Positions 34,485 through 46,641 of a DNA stretch of 64,000 bases are shown here, one piece after another (position 1 is the first letter of the stretch; each line of letters begins with the position of its first letter). Location: contig CP136067.1 of the NCBI GenBank assembly GCA_032622095.1, forward strand, positions 125,211,030 to 125,275,029, read 5' to 3'. This DNA is from Siphonodentalium dalli. Lineage: Eukaryota; Mollusca; Scaphopoda; Gadilida; Siphonodentaliidae. A model generated the notes under the pieces. That model worked only from the letters and a program-made list of their open reading frames with translations. It was not told the DNA's origin and ran no database searches. A program made the translations under genes and the position numbers.

Positions 34485-34620
34485 ATGTCGGATCACTATG
34501 ACTAACCTTTTAATAGGGTTCGTCAAAAGAATTAGGAATCTATTGGCTAACCAATACCCTTCCGAAATTCACTATGACTATATAAAACTGGTCTTAGTCA
34601 TAGTGACTAAGTTATAAGAA
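34485..34620. repeat. TTAGTCA/TGACTAA dyad cluster, left part
   Basis: 'cactatgactaacc', 'cactatgactata' and 'cttagtcatagtgactaag' (a near-perfect 19-bp dyad). Related to the denser cluster at 35190-35320. Confidence 0.6.
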
Positions 34621-34798
34621 GAATAACTCTATTTACAAGATTGCTTTAAATGATGTTGGATATCATTATGAAATGTTTAATATCCATGCATCACAATTAT
34701 TTTTGCGAAATATTATTGAACAAATGTGTGGGAAGAGATAATGGCATTTCTATCAGGTCTTCACCACAGGTCTATATAGCACCATTGACTTCCACCAC

Positions 34799-34802
34799 CC
34801 AA

Positions 34803-34859
<57 letters not shown>
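34799..34859. repeat. (AC)n(AT)n microsatellite
   Basis: About 22 bp of AC repeats followed by about 36 bp of TA repeats. The flanks 'ccaccacccaaa' and 'tttgggtggtgggg' are inverted, so the whole could fold. Confidence 0.95.
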
Positions 34860-34860
<1 letters not shown>

Positions 34861-35184
34861 CTTTGGGTGGTGGGGATCTTTTGTGCCAGATACCTATTGT
34901 CTTCACCCACCACATCAACGGCTACAATATTTGGATAGACGGTTCTAATTAATAAACACAATATATTGTTACACCTCTCAACATACAAGTATTGAAACTT
35001 GTGTTTTGGAGAATTGATTGAAATATTGGCCTACTTTCAATTCGGCCTCTGAGTCTGGATGTTATATCATTTGGTAGAGTCTTGTATTCATTTGCAGACA
35101 ATTTCCAACAAATTACATGTTCACCTTCCAGATGACTACGGTAAGTTCGTCATTGGGACTCTATCCTAATCAATGTGTCTAAGT

Positions 35185-35325
35185 TTATCTTAGTCGGTAT
35201 GACTAACGTCATCATAGTCATGTTGACTAACTTTATAACTTAGTCCGTATGACTAACCCAAGTTTTTGGGACAAACCTTTGACTAACCTAAGTTAGTCAT
35301 ATTGACTAAACCCTTTTTCGCAGTG
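35185..35325. repeat. TTAGTCA/TGACTAA dyad cluster, right part
   Basis: At least five short dyads of the form TTAGTC-N(3-5)-GACTAA in 140 bp ('ttagtcggtatgactaa', 'tagtcatgttgactaa', 'ttagtccgtatgactaa', 'ttagtcatattgactaa'), ending in 'ccctttttcgcagtgt'. This may be the subterminal repeat block of a DNA transposon. Confidence 0.65.
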
Positions 35326-35828
35326 TATTTCCTTCGACGTAAGCCAGCTTGTCATATCCGTTTACGTCGAAGTTCCGGTCCTTGCTCTCTTAGACATGTT
35401 GTATAATACATAATTATATACCAACACATATTGCCATACCACTACATTATCAATACCCATTTCAGATTTAACTTTAACAAATATATTGTATGAAACTAAA
35501 TGTCATGTATTGTATCAAACTGATATAATTAACTAGTTGTGGTGATCGGAGATAAGCCATCGCATTGACAGCAAAATTATCTGACCTCTCATTCATTGTG
35601 AACGACCGCGATCAATTGACCTCCATAACTCATTAACAAAATATATATCACACATGTCATGTGTTCAATTATAAATAACAAGATGATTAGAGGAATGGCC
35701 TGCATAATATTTCCCCGAGTATATAAACTGAGATTTCATCACAGGCATCACGAATCTTACCCTAGCATATCGTATATGAACTAGTCTTGAGTCCAGTTAG
35801 CCCGAGAATTCCGAAGAACCTTCTAAAT

Positions 35829-35962
35829 GTTGGGTCCATCCATACATAGAGGCGTCTTTATACGGGTCCATCCATACACAGAGGCGTCTTTATACGGGTC
35901 CATCCACACATAGAGGCATCTTTATACGGGTCCATCCATACATAGAGGCGTCTTTATACGGA
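35829..35962. repeat. 32-bp tandem repeat, about 4 copies
   Basis: Unit 'gggtccatccatacatagag' plus gcgtctttatac, with single-base differences between copies. Confidence 0.9.
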
Positions 35963-36096
35963 TCGTGATTTAGATACTAATCGATATCTCCGATCACCAA
36001 CCACACATTATTTCAAGATTAAAGATCATATCCACAAGACTGTGTAGTTTCACCCCCCTCAAACTCACCCATGATGTTCTCGAGTTTGTCATACCC

Positions 36097-36789
36097 AGAT
36101 CTGGTCATTCCCAAATATAGCTACAATAGCCATATGTAGCTATTGTAGCAACACATGGCTGTTGGTGAATGATGGATCTGGTTGAAGAGAGATAATCCAA
36201 TCCAACAAACTATCATTTAATTATACAATAACATGATTTGATTATACTCTTAGTATATTGATTGGCATTTTCATGTATAATTAACACAATATTCCAGCAT
36301 TGTTACTTTTTCCTGACAACTGTACCTAGATAGAAGCAGAATAGATCATATATGGATGGATCTGAGTCTCATATCACATAGCATGTGTAGCTATTGTAGC
36401 TACGTTTGACAATCGTAAAACAACAAAGTTGCATTGAGCTGTTGCAACTAAGGGTGGGGTATTATGTTGATACAGCTTATGAAACCACTGCCGATGACAT
36501 TTCGGTTGCACCAACTTGCGGAATATCAGAGAAGCATAGATAAGCATGTGCAGCTGTTTATAAAATTGACAATGTTAGAACAGGTTGTTAATTGTACATG
36601 AAAATGGCAAACAATATGAATTTACTCAGAGTATAATCAAATCAAGTTCTTGTGTATTTAAATGCTTGTTTGTTGGATTGGATGCTCAATCTTCAACCAG
36701 ATCCAGCCATCATAAATAGCCATATGTAGCTATAATAGCTACATATGGCTATTGTAGCTATATTTGGGGTTTGCTAGACCTGGTAATAG
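36097..36789. mobile_element. Inverted-repeat MITE with about 170-bp TIRs
   Basis: The left end 'ccagatctggtcattcccaa' plus atatagctac matches the complement of the right end 'gctatatttggggtttgcta' plus gacctgg. The similarity extends inward: 'ggatctggttgaagag', 'atccaatccaacaaac' and 'gatttgattatactc' on the left are found in inverse at 36620-36710. A 'tagctacaatagccatatgt' dyad is repeated near each end. There is no coding content. Confidence 0.75.
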
Positions 36790-37419
36790 AGGGTAGTGAG
36801 ATGTTTGATCATTGGTAATATAGGGTAGAGAGATGTTTGATCATTGGTAATAGAGGGTAGTGAGATGTTTGATCATTGGTAATAGAGGGTATTGAGATGT
36901 TTGATCATTGGTAATAGAGGGTAGTGAGATGTTTGATCATTGGTAATAAAGGGTAGTGAGATGTTTGATCATTTGTAATAGAGGGTAGTGATATGTTTGA
37001 TCATTGGTAATAGAGGGTAGTGAGATGTTTGATCATTGGTAATAGAGGGTAGTGATATGTTATAGCATTGGTAATAGAGGGCAGTGAGATGTTTGATCAT
37101 TGGTAATAGAGGGTAGTGAGATGTTTGATCATTGGTAATAGAGGGTAGTGAGATGTTTGATCGTTGGTAATATAGGGTAGTGAGATGTTTGATCATTGGT
37201 AATAGAGGGTAGTGATATGTTATAGCATTGGCAATAGAGGGTAGTGAGATGTTTGATAATTGGTAATAGAGGGTAGTGAGATGTTTGATCATTGGTAATA
37301 GAGGGTAGTGAGATGTTTGATCATTGGTAATAGAGGGTAGTGAGATGTTTGATCATTGGTAATAAAGGGTAGTGAGATGTTTGATCATTGGTAATAGAGG
37401 GTAGTGAGATGTTTGATCT
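36786..37419. repeat. 32-bp tandem repeat, about 20 copies
   Basis: Unit 'gtaatagagggtagtgagat' plus gtttgatcattg, with point variants. Two units carry 'gatatgttatagcattgg' instead, 160 bp apart, which suggests block amplification. The array starts at the outer edge of the preceding MITE. The His/Tyr-rich antisense ORF is an artefact. Confidence 0.97.
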
Positions 37420-37905
37420 ACATTATCAAACATATTATCCAGAAAGTATACAGCAATATTATATTCAACTGGTTGGTTGAGTCTTTGAGTGTTATTTTAA
37501 ATTAACTTTTTGTACAAGCCGAAACAACAAAGTCCTATCCGATATGACAGTTAAGACTCTACAGTTAGATAGAGTTAAGACATGCTCACAATTTCTTACA
37601 GTATTTCTGCCGTATTCATAACTGACATCAGCATGTTTTTGCGAAACATGATCTCTGTAATGTAGTGTTCATCCAATCTCAATCATACAATGAAGGCTTT
37701 CTCGTTTGAAGACATGATGGAATATGAATAATGCAGTTAAATTAATATTTAAGAACATTTAGTAAGGTACCACTGTTGAGTTGCTTAATCCATCCCTGTG
37801 TGGACAAATGCACAGCCAGGATAATGTACACGTGTCACCGATACGGTTCGCAGTTTTCTCACAATAAAGTTCTGATATATTCAATCTTGCATATTATGTA
37901 TACTA
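37420..37905. other. No gene seen
   Basis: AT-rich sequence up to the Helitron-like element; nothing recognised. Confidence 0.5.
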
Positions 37906-39232
37906 CTAGCTGAAACAGGATCACTGCACGAGCCTTTATTATGCGACCCCTGCGACCCCTGCACATATGTGCGTTAACATACTGCGGCTTCGCGCACATA
38001 ACAGATATATCCTATTCTTTTTATATATAAATATTTGTAGAGATAATATTTACTATGCTACTTCAATATATCCTAGTGCTGCTAGGTTCATATTGCACCA
38101 CAATATTGACATTGTTTCATATTCGACTTTTTTTTTGGGAATAAGCCCGTAGTGGATTTATAGGGTGGATACACACATGCATGTAATTTATGTATGTAAA
38201 ATACATGTATTACATGTATTTTAAATTGCCACATTGACAACATTTATCACCTGCGCGCGAGCGGTTCATTATTAACAGGCCAGTCAAGTGATATATCTGG
38301 CATTTTATTAATGCACGAACACCAGAAGCGACACGTCTGGCACATACAGGCTTGATATAGAACATGTTCGACCATGATGCTTGTTTGGCGTGGGGTCTCG
38401 AAAGCTTCAAATCGTTGAATTTATCGGTCGGAACAATCTGGGCAAGAAGGTACAATATAATATGTTTTACTTAAATAGCTCAGAGTTAGCCACCCCGCGT
38501 TGTAGCTTTCGGGATCATATATAGCCCCAAGTCGGGGATCACATATAGTCCTTGCGTCGGGGAAATCCTGATCCACCACTGCTATACATATCAAGAGAGG
38601 ACTGGTAATTATTTAAATAGAACATCGACCATATGGGTTATTCCACGAACATACACTTATTTGAAGTGGCCTGGCGACTCGGTACAAGATAGCGGATTAT
38701 CTACATTCCGACTTAATTGGAAATATAACTCAGTGCGGTCAACACGTCGGCAATGATTGAATTGTCAGTGGACACACATTACATTGTCTGTATGATCCAT
38801 GTAAAACGCCAAATACACGATAATTACAGAGATTACATGTGTGTATCCACCAATACCCGTTAATCAGTTGGGTGGCACGGGCCACAGTGAAACACATATA
38901 TAAAGAGCGTACATATGGTGCTTCAACATCTCGTGCAAATTGGTTCATATTGGACCTAAATATTAACATAGGTTCAAATTATACTTATTTGATTCTGAAA
39001 TAGGCCCACAGTGAGCTTATTTTAAAACAAATAAATTGTTTTATTTATTTAATATGATTTTGTTAAATCAAAATTAAAAAAAACTAACGCCGTTATAACC
39101 TCCTTAATGGTACCCGAGTCACCTCACCAAACTCGGTTGAAATCGCACCAGCAGTCGGGGAGAAAAATCTGGGTGGACAAACAGACAGACAGACAGACAG
39201 GCAGGCAGACAGATCTTACTCTTACATATAGA
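37906..39232 (-). mobile_element. Non-autonomous Helitron-like element 3 (1.3 kb)
   Basis: Read on the minus strand it starts A|TCTATATGTAAGAG, continues with ctgtctgtctgcctgcctg and 'atttcaaccgagtttggtga', and ends 'cctgtttcagCTAG|T'. The last 15 bases match the end of element 2 apart from one base. A slightly imperfect hairpin (aggctc/gatcct) precedes the CTAG. Both flanks fit A|T insertion. The interior has short ORFs (38210-38455, 38739-38969) with no recognised domain, and no Rep/helicase. Confidence 0.7.
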
Positions 39233-39698
39233 TACATGTATACTTGATTATAACACGAATCTCTACTCTTAGCTACGTACATATATATTATATATCACCA
39301 GTAGAAAACCAGGGGACTTTTTCGTGTTGTGACAGGGAAGTTCATAACATTGAAAAGCAGTGCAGATAATATATTTCTTAGTTAATAATCGTTCCTTAAT
39401 AACGTATTGCACTGTAGGTGAAGGTCCCAACTCGAAATTATACGATTTGTAAGCAATTTTGCTTTGCGTCGCTTACAATTTCTCCCTTTTAATTAATCCA
39501 ATGTTATTGCGATATCAGCTCACAAATGTAGCCACAATAAAGCATGCAATATCAAGCTAGGAGGAGCAATTATTAACAAAGAAATATATTCCCTGCCAAA
39601 AGTGTTTGCTCAATGTTGTAAAGCTCCCTTCAGATCAGGTCAGAACATCAACAAGTTCTCAGGTATTATACTGGTGGAACATAATATCTACGATTCTA
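39233..39698. other. No gene seen
   Basis: AT-rich unique-looking DNA. Confidence 0.5.
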
Positions 39699-40089
39699 CG
39701 GGCGTAGCAAGCCTTCAAATTGGGTGTCTGTCATTTGCAGAATGAGGTCCCCAGAGGGTGAATTTAGTGTTGCTAGCCCGCTAGCGGGGTAGCATCACCA
39801 AATTCACCCTCTGGGGACCTCATTCTGCAAATGACAGTAGCGGGGTAGCATCACTAAATTCACCCTCTGGGGACCTCATTCTGCAAATGACAGTAGCGGA
39901 GTAGCATCACTAAATTCACCCACTGGGGACCTCATTCTGCAAATGACAGTAGCGGGGTAGCATCACCAAACTCACCCTCTGGGGACCTCATTCTGCAAAT
40001 GACAGTAGCGGGGTAGCATCACTAAATTCACCCTCCGGGGACCTCATTCTGCAAATGACATACACCCAATTTCAAGACTTGGGGCGTAG
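39699..40089. mobile_element. Foldback element with one arm amplified as 56-bp tandem repeats
   Basis: Ends 'gggcgtagcaagccttcaaa' and 'cttggggcgtagc' begin inverted arms of about 75 bp containing 'catttgcagaatgaggtccc'. The right-arm segment 'cggggtagcatcactaaatt' through 'cattctgcaaatgacagtag' is repeated five times at exactly 56-bp spacing (starts 39785, 39841, 39897, 39953, 40009). The left arm is single copy. Confidence 0.85.
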
Positions 40090-40507
40090 CTGGAATAGAG
40101 ATTCATGTCATGATGTATGTCATATACCAGTTTCAGCAATTGGCATTTCCATCAAACAAATGCGTATGCATACAATCTGTCATTGTTGAAAATCACGCCT
40201 ACAACCGTTTGTATTTTACTGTTGTCAGGGATAGTACATATTGATATGCATATATGGAAGTCATTAAGTGAATCGCGGATTCAAAGTCGCATTAGATATA
40301 GGGTGTAACATGGAAGCGATTCATGGATTCAGTCTTAGTTCTGGTCTTCCACACGCAGGTAGTTGGGATTAGTTGGAATATGACGCGATCTACATCACAA
40401 ACTAATGTCAACTGGTAGTAACGATCACATGTTCTTGAACCGTGTACTCGATTCGCGGCTTCGACAATTATCGGAATTGATCTCTCGACACTGCCTTCAC
40501 CTTATAA
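40090..40507. other. No gene seen
   Basis: AT-rich DNA with no supported feature. Confidence 0.5.
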
Positions 40508-40574
40508 GGCAGTTCATTCTTTATATATGCGAGGGTCCATATAGGCGACTCGCATATATCAGAGAATGCACTGA
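40508..40574. repeat. Solo 70-bp hairpin of the MITE family
   Basis: 'cattctttatatatgcgagg' and 'gactcgcatatatcagagaa' plus tgcactg form the same dyad as at 26830, with several substitutions. No TTAACCC ends were seen. Confidence 0.75.
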
Positions 40575-40781
40575 GAAAATGACTGTTTCAGTTGAAGACC
40601 CAGAGATGTGCCAAAACTGACTGACGTTCCAGCTTTCCAAGATATTTTCGTTCCAATGTTTATCTTCAGAGATAGTAGTGTATACCATTCAAATATGGTT
40701 TAACAATTACAATTTATATAGTGTTGTATTCCATGCTTCCATTATGTGCTCTCTTTTCAGGCTAAACAATAATTCAGTCTG

Positions 40782-41733
40782 ACCAGCACAATTTCTATAT
40801 TCCAGATCCATGTTGCACTATGTATTAATATTCCAGATCCATGTTGCACTATGTATTAATATTCCAGATCCATGTTGCACAATGTATTAATATTCCAGAT
40901 CCATGCTGCACTATGTATTAATTTCCAGATCCATGCTGCACTATGTATTAATATTCCAGATCCATGCTGCACTATGTATTAATATTCCAGATCCATGCTG
41001 CACTATGTATTAATATTCCAGATCCATGCTGCACTATGTATTACTATTCCAAATCCATGCTGCACTATGTATTAATATTCCAGATCCATGCTGCACTATG
41101 TATTTATATTCCAGATCCATGTTGCACTATGTATTAATATGCCAGATCCATGTTGCACTATGTATTAATATTCCAGATCCATGCTGCACTATGTATTAAT
41201 TTCCAGATCCATGCTGCACTATGTATTAATATTCCAGATCCATGCTGCACTATGTATTAATTTCCAGATCCATGCTGCACTATGTATTAATATTCCAGAT
41301 CCATGTTGCACTATGTATTAATATTCCAGATCCATGTTGCACTATGTATTAATATTCCAGATCCATGTTGCACTATGTATTAATATTCCAGATCCATGTT
41401 GCACAATGTATTAATATTCCAGATCCATGCTGCACTATGTATTAATTTCCAGATCCATGCTGCACTATGTATTAATATTCCAGATCCATGCTGCACTATG
41501 TATCAATATTCCAGATCCATGCTGCACTATGTATTAATATTCCAGATCCATGCTGCACTATGTATTAATATTCCAGATCCATGCTGTACTATGTATTAAT
41601 ATTCCAGATCCATGTTGCACTATGTATTAATATTCCAGATCCATGCTGCACTATGTATTAATATTCCAGATCCATGTTGCACTATGTATTAATATTCCAG
41701 ATCCATGCTGCACTATGTATTAATATTCCAGAT
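40782..41733. repeat. 31-bp satellite, about 30 copies
   Basis: Unit 'attaatattccagatccatg' plus ctgcactatgt. Variants are ctg/ttg and 30-bp units missing one a ('attaatttccag'). Blocks of variant order recur. Not CRISPR: there are no unique spacers. Confidence 0.98.
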
Positions 41734-42660
41734 GTTTCTCATGTAGATGAGTGATTACTCATGTTCTGATATTTTGAGCATATTGCATATCTCGTTCGGG
41801 GTTTTGTTTCAAGTCTTTAATTTTAATGTGATGGGTTGTGTTACATATTCTCTACTTGTTGTCTGCTATCCCTTATACCCATATATGATACAGGTTACTG
41901 CGATTGGATTCGATTTCGTTGGCATCAATGTTCGTGGTTTGTCATCAAGAGGCTTTTTCGTCGTTACATGAATTCGTGGATCAAATATCATTTTTATGCA
42001 CATCAACAGGTCCCACAATAGCAGCTGCATGACTTTAAATTATTTGTGTACTATTGAGAAATTAGACAACAAGGTATTCCTGCGATGAAAGCACAACACG
42101 CAATCATTACCATAATAGCTGCCAGCTTCATTTCAAACATTGGCCAAGTATAGGCATTTATTGTATTATGTAGTCTGCACGTGATTACTATTAAACCAAT
42201 AGCCGTTTAAAGAAACCAATGCATTGAGAATCGATGTACAAACTATCATAGCCGAGAACAGATGATGTAACATGTCAATTTTGTATTTGTTGAATGATCG
42301 ATATTGTATCGAAAAAGATTACGTTTCATCTCCTATTTTGTGTTTTTCTGCATACATTTTGCGACATGTCGAAAACATCCGTAATTCTCGATTTTCATTT
42401 ATAACTCGTATATTATAAAGGTTTTTTTGTCCATTCAACACAAGAGTCAATTAAATCGTGGGTTGTTGATTTCGTGGTTGAGCAAAACCACGATAAAACC
42501 ACGAAATCAACGAATACCAGACCACACGAATTAAAAGGATTTTACAGTATGCTCATCGTTCACTGGATTACAAATTTCAATTCTTGCATCTCTAGTATAC
42601 TCTCAGTGAATGACAGAAACCATTATTTTTCTGGAGGGGATGTAAGTCAATTATCCCGGT
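41734..42660. other. No gene seen
   Basis: AT-rich. A short hairpin (cgtggttgatttcgtggttg… / …caaaaccacgataaaaccacg) lies near 42460-42505. Short ORFs carry no recognised motif. Confidence 0.45.
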
Positions 42661-42924
42661 TTAACCCTTTCCTGATGGGAGCTGCGCTGGTGCAGCATTA
42701 AAGACCATGTGCCAGTGCATTCTCTTATATATGCGATTCTCCCATGGGGAGCCTCGCATTTCTAATATAATGCATTGGCTTACGGGATCAAGGTAAATAT
42801 TGTTAGGCCAATGTATTCTCTTATATATGCGAGGGGCCATATGGGCGACTCGCATATATAAGGGAATGCATTGGCACAGGGTTTTCGCCAAACAAATCAG
42901 GAGGTCTAGTCTTGAAAGGGTTAA
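42661..42924. mobile_element. piggyBac-like double-hairpin MITE, copy c (inverted)
   Basis: TTAACCCTTTCCTGATGGGA on the left and GAAAGGGTTAA on the right, with TTAA on both sides. The core holds two hairpins (42708-42780, partly eroded, and 42807-42876, intact). The arms correspond in inverse order to copies a and b: the 'agctgcgctggtgcagcatt' arm is here on the left. Confidence 0.78.
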
Positions 42925-43124
42925 TATTACTCCAGTAGTATTTATTATTTATTCCTGTGTGTAGTGTCACTGTGCACACTGAGTAGCACTCGGTAATTGT
43001 AACTGGCGATACATTAGCGTTTATTGAGTCAGTCGTTGATTGGTCTTCGAAATGATGATTTGTTATATAAAGCAAACACATAGATAGGTATATGAGTCTT
43101 TAATCATCTGATAACACACAAGCG

Positions 43125-43226
43125 ATGTATACGAATGTAGCGGGCCGGCGACCTGAGTAACAGATGCGATGCTCTATATATATATATATATGTAGCGGAC
43201 CGGCGACCTGAGTAACAGAGGTGATG

Positions 43227-43289
<63 letters not shown>

Positions 43290-43330
43290 GATATAGACAC
43301 TCGGGATGAACTGAGTAAGCATACATTGCC
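43125..43330. repeat. Duplicated segment with (TA)n and (CT)n microsatellites
   Basis: 'tgtagcgggccggcgacctg' plus agtaacaga…gatgctct occurs twice (43136 and 43192), each followed by a simple repeat: (TA)n, then (CT)n(TA)n. Confidence 0.9.
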
Positions 43331-46300
43331 AGTGAACAGTGGCGGCTTATATATTATTTGGGGTGCATATTAAATGAGGTATGTTGGCAATACAACTCAG
43401 GATTGGCCACTCTGTTGTAATGCCACGACCTTATTTGGATGTGGTGCTTCATTTTATGATAATCAGTGCTTGCGGTTGGACGTCAGTTTCCTGGAGGGAT
43501 GAGCGTCTGTTATTCAGTTCTATGTTCCATGTTTTATCTGATATAAATATTGTAATATAGTTCTTGAATCAAGCAGTGTGAATCTAGTGGGGATTCTAGT
43601 GGATGTATAGGTAATTATGTGACAGATTATCCATTGTCAGATGTTACTATTAAATTCAAATTTCATTGTAAAGATTATCTGTATTAGCTGTGCTGGTACT
43701 GTGGATCTCTTAAAACACACTTTATTGATCCTGTGTTGTTGGACTTCATATAGTGAATTTAGGGCCAATGGTATAACAGATCCAAAGGTATCTGATAAGC
43801 AGCAGTTGGAATACATTCGGGTAGACATGCGATGAGCTCAACAAATGCGCTCACATTAAAATATGATACCATATCTTTTTCTGAAGCACATCGAACCCAG
43901 TAACTTGCACACCGTCGTCAGAAAAATTGCCGAGTACGTAACAATCGTTTTCAAATCTGATCGAATGATAAGGGGGGTATTTGTCGAATTAGTGCTTTAT
44001 TTTCAAAACGCTCAAATAATGGTTGGTATGAATAGAATAACGCAAGTATAACACCAACACGAATTAGATATAAATCTTGACATCTAGAAACTTGGTTATG
44101 GGTATTTTTAATTTTTGTTTTCAACTACGAATTTACTACAGAAACCCTACTCTGGATCGAGTGATATACCCCAATTTTTGAATAAGTTTGCAACATGCAG
44201 ATTTTCAACTGCAAAGTATTTCCACATTAAAACATACATATACAATTAGTAGAAAAGGTTCCATTCGGGGATCATGTAATACTCAAATGTCAAATAACAA
44301 ATACTAAAAGTTTGAGATGAAAGTCACAGGATAAACTCCTCGTTCGACAGGATAAACTGTTGAAACAATATATCATCACATTCCGCATTTCCACAATCAA
44401 ATCTGAAATTTAAAAATGTGTTTCATTTATAATATTTCTAACTGTTGAACAAGATGTCCAAGATTGAAGGGAGGAAAGACAGCCAAGCTGAGGCATTTTA
44501 ACTCTTTTTTTACTTGGTTTATGGATTTACCTACCCCAAAAAAAAAGCTGTTGGTCAATAAAATTTAAATTTTAGTTTTCGGTTTTTTTTATTTCCGCCA
44601 ATGGGAATATTAATCCAGACATATAACAAAATATTTCAAAAGTATAATTTAACGTAAATTGTACAACATCGATTGAACAGCGATGCCTCCTGGTAATATT
44701 TATGGTATTGAATGTCAACGCCAACAATATTGGCAATATGTTTTCATGTATCCATATCATGCTTTAAAGAAACATCCAAGTCAAAAATATATTTGCCAGT
44801 GCTTGTTTTACACGAGGAGATTATTATACAGCAAATATGTTATTTGTCCCGACACTATTTTCTGACAATTTAAATTTTTTGAAATATACATTTTTTAGTT
44901 TTTTCCTCCCACCTCCCCTAACTTTGAGCAACATAAATCCGTAAACCAAGTCGTAAAAAATAAAATGCCTGATGGAACTGTGTCCAGGTCTTGAATTAAA
45001 GTCAGGATAACGTTAGCTTCTACCAAAGTCATCACTTACAATACTGATAGATCACAAGATATTGTGTATTCAGTTCGGATACATTATTGTGTTTTAGAAG
45101 ATTTATTTCTTTCATTAACACCAATAATAAACACAATATTCGTTTTAGAAGAAAAAAACCACTTACCATTTATATCTTGTGGAACAAGTATTTAACTACT
45201 ACAAACCATCCCCATTTCCCCGCCTGTGCTCAAATCCATACGTTGCTCACCATGTCCTATTGCTCTCTTTTATCTCTCTGATATCTCTATTCATACACAC
45301 TCCACTCCAATCTCACAAAATATTCCTATATATCATTATCACATCGTTCTATCTTGTTCTATCCCTTCTCTATACATGGTATATCTAACTACGTTCCTGT
45401 CTCTTCTCTCTGTTATTCCATTGTGTTTTCTATCCACATTTCTGTTTCGTTGTATCTTATGTTCGTGATATGTCCACTCTTTCTCTTATTTGTATTTATC
45501 TCGCATGCCCTTCTTCCCCATTAGCAACTCACCCGACTTCTGCCCCACTACACATTGCATTGTTTATGTATCCAGTTTACTCCTGCCCGCATTGCGTTTT
45601 ACTGTATCGATGCGCGGTATGTTTGGAAAGAAGTCTTTATTCAAGTTACTGGAAAGGGATTTTGGTTTTTAGTATAAAAACAAGTCACGGGTAGAGTGTC
45701 CCATATAGATTGTTCCACGTTTTCAAAAAATTCTCGATATGTGTTTGCAGTGAAAGTTTTTTCTGAATGAAACTTAAATTTACCCCGAAATTCCGAATGC
45801 GCTCGACTAAGTTTGTGTTTTTCTCCAGAACTGATATCTGAATTTTATCTTAACTCCTGTCACATCATAAATATGCATTGCCTATCATAAATATGTCTTC
45901 CATTGGTTGGTACAGCTTGCAATTGAATACTTTTAACTGATTAGACTAGCCCTGGTATGAAAACCTCTAGCTGTTATAGCCCGATGTGTGGTTTACTGAC
46001 GCTCGCACAGGGGTTTACTGCCGCAGCAGCGATCATAAGACAACCAGCGTGTTGTTACCTGTGCCGTGAATTGACAAATTCAGTCCATTCGTTAATGCGA
46101 TTTCTCCATACGATTGGGTATAATCAAGCTGGTAGAGCTTTAAACAATTAAGGATGGCAGTTTGGTTAATATTGAAGAATCCGTTTTCAGATTCAACCGA
46201 CGAAATCGTCGTGGACCCGAATGTGATGTAAATTTGCTTTAAAAAATACGGGTTGGTTCTTGATTTTTGGATTCTGGACTTTCCGTTTTGTTAAAAATTA

Positions 46301-46641
46301 GGAATTTATAATTACTCATATATTTCTATGTTAATCTGCGTTCCGCACAGCAATGCAACGCGCTATCCTATGTTGGTGGCATTATTCTTGAGAAGATTCG
46401 GAAAGTAGGATGGAACATGAACCGGGACAAATAATAAATCTACAACGTCAGTGTATTAACAGAAACATTCGTACGTTGGAAGTATAGCATCTGCATATGC
46501 ATACAGATCAGGTCTCACTTACATTTGTGCAAACGTTATGGTTACACATTTTCGTAGTCTTCATTTCTGTATTGACGATGGTATTTATGTTAAGGGATTT
46601 GAATCGTTATTCTGACTGAATTTCAATCAAGCTTGAATCTA
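43331..46641. other. 3.3 kb with no gene recognised
   Basis: AT-rich DNA. Short ORFs (for example 43641, 44683, 45087-45694, 45957) have no recognisable domains, and their codon content follows local base composition. No repeats stand out, apart from homopolymer tracts near 44490-44590. Confidence 0.45.

Noticed and set aside
36969-37292. 107-codon His/Tyr/Leu-rich repetitive ORF on the minus strand
   Set aside because: It is the antisense of the 32-bp tandem repeat; the open frame depends on repeat sequence only.
40782-41733. Regular 31-bp direct repeats, resembling a CRISPR at first sight
   Set aside because: Units abut without unique spacers, and the genome is eukaryotic, so this is a satellite. 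The same applies to the 32-bp arrays.
43100-43322. ORFs rich in Tyr/Ile and Arg/Glu
   Set aside because: Translations of (TA)n and (CT)n microsatellites.
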